Assembly (NCBI GenBank): GCA_016710765.1
Contig: JADJUJ010000001.1
Span: 186,001-250,000, forward strand
Length of the DNA stretch: 64,000 nt
Direction: 5' to 3'
DNA from: Lewinellaceae bacterium
Lineage (GTDB): Bacteria; Bacteroidota; Bacteroidia; Chitinophagales; Saprospiraceae
Both the position numbers and the translations under genes were made by a program. The notes beneath the pieces are model-generated. The model saw nothing but the letters and a program-made list of their open reading frames with translations. It did not search any database and had not been told where the DNA came from. Positions 57,457 through 64,000 of this stretch are shown here, piece after piece. Position 1 is the first letter of the stretch; every line of letters begins with the position of its first letter.

Positions 57457-58311
57457 TTAATACCGCACATCCAACACCATGGCGGTCGACATGCCCACAA
57501 ACCGCTTCCAACGGCCCTGGCTGCCGTACTTGTAAAAGTGAATGCCATCCACAGGCATATCAATGGGCAGGGACAAGGCATCGCCTTTACCAGCATGGTA
57601 AATCCATTCCACCGAAACGGCAACATCTTCATTTACTTCTATTTTATAGGACCTCAGGTCTACACTAGTCCAGGATTTTTGCCCGTTGGTTAGTTCCACT
57701 ACCACGCTTTCCGACAACAGGTTCTCCATGGGTCTGCCCTTATGCAGGTTGTACACATTGATACGAAGCCCCACTGTATCAAAATTGTTGGCGGCCACAA
57801 AAAAACGGAAGGTATCCAGCATGACTCTCCCTTTGGGAAGATCAAATCGCCGACCGATTTCAGCACCCAGGTTCTGATTGGGCTTGCCTGAAATGGCAAA
57901 ATTGGTGGTTGTTTTGGTGTGCTTGAACCTGGTGCCTGTCCTTTTCTTTTGTATAAGATCGGGGCGCACCACCACTTCCCGAAGCGTTTGGGTTCGCGAA
58001 GACAACATCACCCGGACCGAATCGCCCGTCGTTTCCCACCAGGTTTGGAGCGGCAAACTCAGGCTTTCGTGGCCTACCAGCGAAAACCGAAGGCTGTCGC
58101 GGGGAGTGACCGACGTTGGCAAATACAACTTGAAGGAGCCATCGGCTGCACTTACCGTTCCCGCAGTGGTTCCCGGGATTCCTATGCTGACATAAGCCAG
58201 TCCCAACCCTTCCGTATCTGAAACAAACCCGGAAAGCGTTCGGTCGGCCTGGCCGTTCATTTGCGTAACCACAAAAATGGTTACCATGAAAGAAAATATC
58301 ACCCTGTACAT
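57457..58311 (-). CDS. Exported protein with N-terminal CarboxypepD_reg-like domain
   Basis: 284 residues from the ATG at 58311 with signal peptide IFSFMVTIFVVTQMNGQ. The first ~75 residues after it (TLSGFVSDTEGLGLAYVSIG, TVSAADGSFKLYLP) form the carboxypeptidase-regulatory-like beta-sandwich, as at the N-terminus of SusC/TonB proteins, but there is no barrel. The rest is beta-rich and unassigned. The CPBP gene lies upstream, 105 bp away, with an R4 hairpin between. Confidence 0.8.
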   Translation of the reverse strand: MYRVIFSFMVTIFVVTQMNGQADRTLSGFVSDTEGLGLAYVSIGIPGTTAGTVSAADGSFKLYLPTSVTPRDSLRFSLVGHESLSLPLQTWWETTGDSVRVMLSSRTQTLREVVVRPDLIQKKRTGTRFKHTKTTTNFAISGKPNQNLGAEIGRRFDLPKGRVMLDTFRFFVAANNFDTVGLRINVYNLHKGRPMENLLSESVVVELTNGQKSWTSVDLRSYKIEVNEDVAVSVEWIYHAGKGDALSLPIDMPVDGIHFYKYGSQGRWKRFVGMSTAMVLDVRY

Positions 58312-58340
58312 ATCTTGATTTTTTAAGCGTTTATTTAAAA

Positions 58341-58412
58341 TGGGTGTTGGACATTGGGCGTTGGACATTTTTTACAAATTATCAATGTCCAGTGAAGAAT
58401 GCCCAATGTCCA
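58341..58412. repeat. R4 inverted repeat (TGGACATTGGGCGTTGGACATT type)
   Basis: Left arm 58341-58369 reads GTGTTGGACATTGGGCGTTG then GACATT. Right arm 58384-58412 reads AATGTCCAGTGAAGAATGCC then CAATGTCCA. The arms are near-complementary around a 14-bp loop. It lies between two minus-strand genes and is followed by an R1-like AAAGACTAAA. Confidence 0.65.
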
Positions 58413-58416
58413 AAGA

Positions 58417-59220
58417 CTAAATCCCAGTAACTTCTGCTTTTGTGGATGCTTCCGGACTGTCTCTCCACCATCGACGGCCGCGTACCACCCAGCCGTCTCC
58501 GCTGTTTTTCTTGTACCGGAAAGTGAGGTATACCGACAAAGCAATGGTGGCTGCCCTAAAAATATTCGGCGCCCAGGCACCCAAGGCATTGTCGCCAACT
58601 TCAAAAATGCTCCACGAGAGGTTCATGAAAAAATGGTAACTCATCGGAACCCACAGGTTGTATCCATTTTCCACATACAACCAACTGAACCACATCCCTC
58701 CCATAAAAGTGACGGCAAAAACACCGATCAGCGAGGTCAAGTCTGTTCCCTGATACAAATGACCGGCGCCAAAAACGACGGCACTAACCAAGCCCGCCGG
58801 CAGAAAACCCCATCTGGCATGCCGGAACAACTGCCCGAACAACATCGCGCGGTACAATAACTCCTCGCCCACCGCAGCCAGCAAACAGCCAATGAAGATG
58901 GAAGGCCAGGAAATCGTAAGGTTGAAATTTACCAGTAAACCTGCGCCCAAAAGCATTGGCAAGGTGCCAACAAACCCTGTCAAAATACCCTCCCGGGCCC
59001 TTGATGCCAACCCAGCTTCACGCAACATATTTCGAAACCCATGAAACAGACTGGTGACCAGCAAGGGTAAAACGATGTAGCAGCTGACCTTATAAACAAC
59101 GGTACGTGCCTCAACATCCATTTCGATAAACCAATCGAACAACTTGAACAATTCGACGGCTTTTTTCGACAATACAAATGCAGCGATGGTGAGGATGGAA
59201 ATCACAAGCTTTTTTTCCAT
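58417..59220 (-). CDS. CPBP family intramembrane metalloprotease
   Basis: 267 residues, about eight hydrophobic helices. Catalytic motifs: GEELLYRAMLFG (EExxxR), FGAGHLYQG (FxxxH type), and VPMSYHFFMNLSW (HxxxN type). The family cleaves within the membrane (CAAX/Abi-like). There is no nearby bacteriocin or abortive-infection gene, so its role is open. It is upstream of the CarboxypepD_reg gene, possibly one operon. Confidence 0.9.
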   Translation of the reverse strand: MEKKLVISILTIAAFVLSKKAVELFKLFDWFIEMDVEARTVVYKVSCYIVLPLLVTSLFHGFRNMLREAGLASRAREGILTGFVGTLPMLLGAGLLVNFNLTISWPSIFIGCLLAAVGEELLYRAMLFGQLFRHARWGFLPAGLVSAVVFGAGHLYQGTDLTSLIGVFAVTFMGGMWFSWLYVENGYNLWVPMSYHFFMNLSWSIFEVGDNALGAWAPNIFRAATIALSVYLTFRYKKNSGDGWVVRGRRWWRDSPEASTKAEVTGI

Positions 59221-59692
59221 AATGGTGATGTGTTTGGGTTAAAAAATTTCTGATGGCAATGTCTGATGGACGCAAACAAAGGTAGACTCACATCGAAATG
59301 CAGCAAGAAAAATGGGATCAGCAGCAATCTCCAGTGGCGAAATGCAGGCCAATGGGGCGAATCAACAAGTATTTGGGGTGAAATGCACGGTCATTCAGCC
59401 CTGAACCAGCCGTATCAGTTCACCCCCCCCGCAGATCTACCCCATGAAACGGGTACAAAATCTCGGTATCCTCAAAATGTAAGCGATAACCCTGCGCATT
59501 GCCGGGTACTTTGTTTACATGAATCAAGGTTACCAGGTACGACCAGTGGCACCAAAACCAGCCACCCGGGTTATTTCATTTTGTGAAATAAGTGAATTAT
59601 GTAATTATTAGAAATATTCATGTAATACATGACGGGTAGAATTGCCGGAGATTAGTAGTGTTAATTAATTCACGCTTCAAACTTTATTTCAA
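59221..59692. other. Non-coding spacer upstream of the adhesin gene
   Basis: No gene. A perfect hairpin TTATTTCA / TGAAATAA with a 5-base loop lies at 59571-59591, about 100 bp before the adhesin start. No clear TAnnTTTG element. Nothing else is recognised. Confidence 0.5.
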
Positions 59693-62600
59693 ATGAAAAG
59701 TATTATTTTACTTTTTGTATCGGTAGCGCTATCGCTATTTTCCACAACTCCAATGTTTGCGCAATCGCCACCCTTAGGTACCACTGCTAATTTTGCGCTT
59801 TTCACTGCGGTCGGCGCATTCAACAATGTCGGCACAAGCGCAATAACCGGTGATATTGGCACCAATGTAGGCGCCTTTAGCGGCTTTCCACCAGGGGTTG
59901 TGATCGGTCAAATTCACGTAGCCGATATTGTGTCGGCACAAGCGGCAACAGATGTCTCGATTGCCTACAGCTATTTGAGCGGGCTTACCTGTGGCAGCGT
60001 ATTAAGCACCACTTTAGGAGGAGGTCAGATACTGACACCAAATATCTACTGTATGGGAGCAGCATCCTCACTCAATGGAAATTTGATTTTGGATGCGCAG
60101 GGCGACCCCACTGCCATGTTTATTTTTCAGATAGACGGCGCATTAGAGACAAGTACCTTTTCCAGTGTAACGCTTATAAATTCGGCTAATCTGTGCAATG
60201 TGTACTGGCAAATCAATGGCGCATTCTCATTGGCTGACGGCTCCGCATTCGTGGGTACCGTAATTGCCAATGGGGCTATCAGTTTAGCCATTGGGGCTAC
60301 CCTTGACGGAAGAGCACTTTCTACAGGAGGCGCCATCTCCACCAGCGACAATGTGGTTACCAACAACCTGTGCCTGGTTCCAACCATCACTTGTCCCAAT
60401 GCCGTAACCATTTCTTGCAACAACCAGGTTCCTGTTCCCAATACCAATTCAGTAACCGTAACCGTGACTTGCCCCGGGGATTATACCGTATTATATCTCG
60501 GAGATGCCATTTCAAATCAAATCTGTGACAACAGGTATTCCATCCAACGAACCTACCAAGTTACTGATGCCTGCGGTAGTACCGCTATCTGTTCGCAAAC
60601 CATCACGGTAAACGACCAAACCCCACCGACGGTCTCCTGCCTGGCCAACGTAAACGTTTCCTGCGCTGCTGATGTACCCGCGCCCGCGCCCAATTCCGTT
60701 ACCGCTTCCGATCTTTGCGGCGGTGGCGTAACCGTGGTGCACGTAAGCGACGTCATCAACGCGCAGACCTGTGCCAACCGGTACACCATTACACGTACCT
60801 ACCGCGCAACCGACCTTTGTGGCAATTCAGCAACTTGTGCGCAAACCATCACGGTAAACGACCAAACCCCACCGACGGTCTCCTGCCTGGCTAACGTAAA
60901 CATTTCCTGCGCTGCTGATGTACCCGCGCCCGCGCCCAATTCCGTTACCGCTTCCGATCTTTGTGGCGGTGGCGTAATCGTGGTGCACGTAAGCGACGTC
61001 ATCAACGCGCAGACCTGTGTCAACCGGTACACCATTACACGTACCTACCGCGCAACTGACCTCTGTGGTAATTCGGCGGATTGCGTACAAATTATCACCG
61101 TAAACGACCAAACGCCACCGACGGTCTCCTGCCCGGTTAACGTGAACGTTTCCTGCGCTGCTGATGTACCCGCACCTGCGCCCAATTCCGTTACCGCTTC
61201 CGATCTTTGTGGCGGTGGCGTAATCGTGGTGCATGTAAGCGACGTTTTCAACGCGCAAACCTGCGCCAACCGGTACACCATTACACGTACCTACCACGCA
61301 ACCGACCTTTGTGGCAATTCAGCAACTTGTGCGCAAACCATCACTGTAAACGACCAAACCCCACCGGTTATACCCTGCCTGGCCAACGTAAACGTTTCCT
61401 GCGCTGCTGATGTACCCGCACCCGCGCTCAATTCCGTTACCGCTTCCGATCTCTGCGGCGGTGGCGTAACCGTGGTGCACGTAAGCGACGTCATCAACGC
61501 GCAAACCTGTGTCAACCGGTACACCATTACACGTACCTACCGCGCTACAGACCTCTGTGGTAATTCGGCAACTTGTGCGCAAACCATCACGGTAAACGAC
61601 CTAACGCCACCGGTTATATCCTGCCTGGCCAACGTGAACGTTTCCTGCGCTGCTGACGTACCCGCGCCCGCGCCCAATTCCGTTACCGCTTCCGATCTTT
61701 GTGGCGGTGGCGTAATCGTGGTGCACGTAAGCGACGTCATCAACGCGCAGACCTGTGTCAACCGGTACACCATTACACGTACCTACCGCGCAACTGACCT
61801 CTGTGGTAATTCGGCGGATTGCGTACAAATTATCACCGTAAACGACCAAACGCCACCGACGGTCTCCTGTCTGGCTAACGTAAACGTTTCCTGCGCTGCT
61901 GATGTACCCGCACCCGCGCCCAATTCCGTTACCGCTTCCGATCTCTGTGGCGGAGGCGTAATCGTGGTGCATGTAAGTGACGTCATCAATGCGCAAACCT
62001 GCGCCAACCGGTACACCATTACACGTACCTAGCGCGCAACTGACTTGTGTGGTAATTCGGCTGATTGTGTACAAATTATCACGGTAAACGACCAAGCCCC
62101 ACCGACGGTCTCCTGCCTGGCCAACGTAAACGTTTCCTGCGCTGCTGATGTACCCGCACCCGCGCCCAATTCCGTTACCGCTTCCGATCTTTGTGGCGGT
62201 GGCGTAATCGTGGTGCACGTAAGCGACGTCATCAACGCGCAGACCTGCGCCAACCGGTACACCATTACACGTACCTACCGCGCAACCGACCTTTGTGGCA
62301 ATTCAGCAACTTGTGCGCAAACCATCACGGTAAACGACCAAACCCCACCGGTTATATCCTGCCTGGCTAACGTAAACATTTCCTGCGCTGCTGATGTACC
62401 CGCGCCCGCGCCCAATTCCGTTACCGCTTCCGATCTCTGCGGCGGTGGCGTAACCGTGGTGCACGTAAGCGACGTCATTAACGCGCAGACCTGTGCCAAC
62501 CGGTACACCATTACACGTACCTACCGCGCAACCGACCTTTGTGGCAATTCAGCGGATTGCGTACAAATTATCACCGTAAACGACCAAGCCCCACCGGTTA

Positions 62601-64000
62601 TATCCTGCCTGGCCAACGTAAACATTTCCTGCCCTGGCGATGTACCCGCGCCTGCGCCCAATTCCGTTACCGCTTCCGATCTTTGCGGCGGTGGTGTAAC
62701 AGTGATGCATTTAAGCGACGTTATCAACGCGCAAACCTGTGCCAACCGGTACACCATTACACGTACCTACCGCGCAACCGACCTTTGTGGTAATTCGGCG
62801 GATTGCGTACAAATTATCACCGTAAACGACCAAACGCCACCGACGGTCTCCTGCCTGGCCAACGTGAACGTTTCCTGCGCTGCTGACGTACCCGCGCCCG
62901 CGCCCAATTCCGTTACCGCTTCCGATCTTTGTGGCGGTGGCGTAATCGTGGTGCATGTAAGCGACGTTATCAACGCGCAAACCTGTGCCAACCGGTACAC
63001 CATTACACGTACCTACCGCGCAACCGATCTTTGTGGTAATTCGGCAGATTGTGTACAAATCATCACTGTATTTGATAATACACCACCCGTTTTGGCAGGA
63101 ATTCCAGCCAACATAACCGTTGAATGCCACGCAATACCCATCCCAGACAACCCGACAGCAACCTACAATCGCGGTGGCGCCGTAAACATCACCTTTACAC
63201 AACTACAACCACCAGGTATCTGTCCGGTAGCCTATGTAGAAACCCGTATTTGGACAGCGACCGATCTCTGTGGAAACATTGTAGTACGCACACAAACTGT
63301 ATCGGTTGTGGATACCGAAGCGCCGGTCTTTACGGTTAACCCACACAATGTAAAATGCTGGTATAGTTGCGGACCCGGTAACGAAGCCGATTATCAGAAT
63401 TGGCTGGATACCCAGGGTGGCGGCACAGCAACCGACTGTAGCACTATTACCTGGACTTACATCAATTCTCCAGGATATTTCCCAACCGAAGCTTGCGGGA
63501 ACACATTCTATAGTTATATACGGTTCATCGCCACAGACGAATGCGGCAACAGTTCCTATGATGACGCTTTCTTCATGGTAACCGATACGACGCCACCAGT
63601 GTTTACGGTTTTGCCACAGGATATTGAAGTTGATTGTATGGCAGACTGTAACGGCGAAATAGATTTTTATAACTGGCTTGACAATCTGGCCGGACTTCAG
63701 GTTGAGGACAGCTGCGGAGCAGTTACACTCGATTGGGGACTGTGGTCTGAGGGTGAAGGCTGTGGCAATACCTGGTGGAAAACCTATTATTTTACCGCTA
63801 CTGATGAGTGTGGCAATGTCGCAACCAAATTTGCAACATTTGCAGTGGTTGATCATATACCGCCTACCGTGCAATGCCCACCAGGCATCGATACGCTGGA
63901 TTGCGAATACGACTTACCTGCGCCTGATCTTTCCGCAGTGATCGCAACCGACAACTGTGGCTTGGTCCATGTAGTGCTGGATAACAAATTTGTCTATGGC
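59693..64000 (+). CDS. Giant exported adhesin: DUF3494 ice-binding-like head plus HYR-type repeats (3' end outside window)
   Basis: At least 1,436 codons run to the right edge. A signal peptide (LLFVSVALSLFSTTPMFAQ) is followed by a DUF3494/ice-binding-like beta-helix at ~25-225 (FTAVGAFNNVGTSAITGDIG, LDAQGDPTAMFIFQIDGALE). Next come one degenerate and ten near-identical 82-residue HYR-like repeats with paired Cys (CAADVPAPAPNSVTASDLCG), then further, more diverse Cys-rich modules. The frame is interrupted by a TAG at 62030-62032 where other repeats have TAC, but it stays open on both sides. Probably surface-exposed and secreted by type IX; a C-terminal sorting domain would lie outside the window. 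Confidence 0.88.
60611..63070 (+). repeat. Ten tandem 246-bp repeats inside the adhesin gene
   Basis: Unit starts at 60611, 60857, 61103, 61349, 61595, 61841, 62087, 62333, 62579 and 62825, each beginning at AACGACCAA. Units are nearly identical. Variants such as SATCAQTITV versus SADCVQIITV, and PPTVSC versus PPVISC, alternate along the array in a patchwork. Confidence 0.9.
62030..62032 (+). other. In-frame TAG inside the adhesin repeats
   Basis: The codon is TAC (Tyr of RTYRATDLCG) in the other units but TAG here. The frame continues open to the window end. One C-to-G change, real or a consensus error, would truncate the protein at residue 779. Confidence 0.85.

Noticed and set aside
60553..63003. 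A regular series of 78-residue minus-strand ORFs every 246 bp
   Set aside because: They are antisense shadows of the adhesin repeats; their regular spacing equals the repeat period.
60611..63070. CRISPR-like regular repetition
   Set aside because: Units are 246 bp, coding and contiguous; there are no spacers and no cas genes.
1..64000. tRNA or rRNA genes
   Set aside because: No T-loop GGTTCGAATCC-type sequence with cloverleaf arms and no rRNA core was recognised in any spacer.

Overview
The window reads as chromosomal DNA of a Bacteroidota bacterium, most likely family Saprospiraceae (inference). Supporting signs are a DUF4270 lipoprotein, a C-terminal type IX secretion sorting domain, an ASPIC/UnbV FG-GAP lipoprotein, several ECF sigma factors paired with membrane or TPR partners, a 7TMR-DISM histidine kinase, and Bacteroidota-type TAnnTTTG promoter elements. 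I found no rRNA, tRNA, CRISPR array, phage genes or plasmid genes. Genes lie on both strands in short operons.

Layout. 1-5.2 kb: DUF4270 lipoprotein (cut by the window edge), glycogen/starch-synthase-like glycosyltransferase, dihydrofolate reductase, DUF2202 lipoprotein, ECF sigma factor with a membrane partner. 5.2-14.1 kb: ASPIC/FG-GAP lipoprotein, FucP-type sugar symporter, aromatic-rich exported protein, fatty acid hydroxylase, M14 carboxypeptidase. 14.4-21.7 kb: a signalling block with a TIR-transmembrane gene, a membrane-anchored CHAT protease, a PKD-like membrane protein, an ECF sigma factor and a TPR/anti-sigma-like protein. 22-28 kb: LOG protein, GH57/DUF3536 glycosidase, M1-like metallopeptidase, 5-formyl-THF cyclo-ligase. 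28-36 kb: a TetR-controlled tripartite ABC export operon (TolC, cupin, HlyD, two ATPases, two permeases). 36-44 kb: VOC protein, APC permease, GNAT, esterase, SDR, GbsR-like regulator, LRR protein, VWA/metallopeptidase protein. 44-55 kb: RND pump, NarL-type regulator and 7TMR-DISM kinase, secreted esterase, SOUL protein, DUF998 protein, a hypothetical. 55-64 kb: aspS, CarboxypepD_reg protein, CPBP protease, and a giant adhesin with an ice-binding (DUF3494) head and ten 246-bp repeats running off the window.

Two features cut across the map. First, many genes are broken by single-base length changes, mostly in short homopolymers; nearly all restore to full-length families when one base is added or removed. 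This looks more like long-read consensus error than gene decay, so these genes are annotated as whole genes with the lesion noted. Second, the spacers hold several families of degenerate, self-complementary short repeats, often overlapping stop codons. One family (R1) flanks a gene for a four-helix-bundle (23S IVS-like) protein inserted inside the ABC export operon. Another R1 copy carries a 157-bp MITE with target-site duplication, and an empty paralogous site lies 7.5 kb away. These repeats, the extracytoplasmic CHAT/ECF module and the adhesin array are the most interesting parts of the window.
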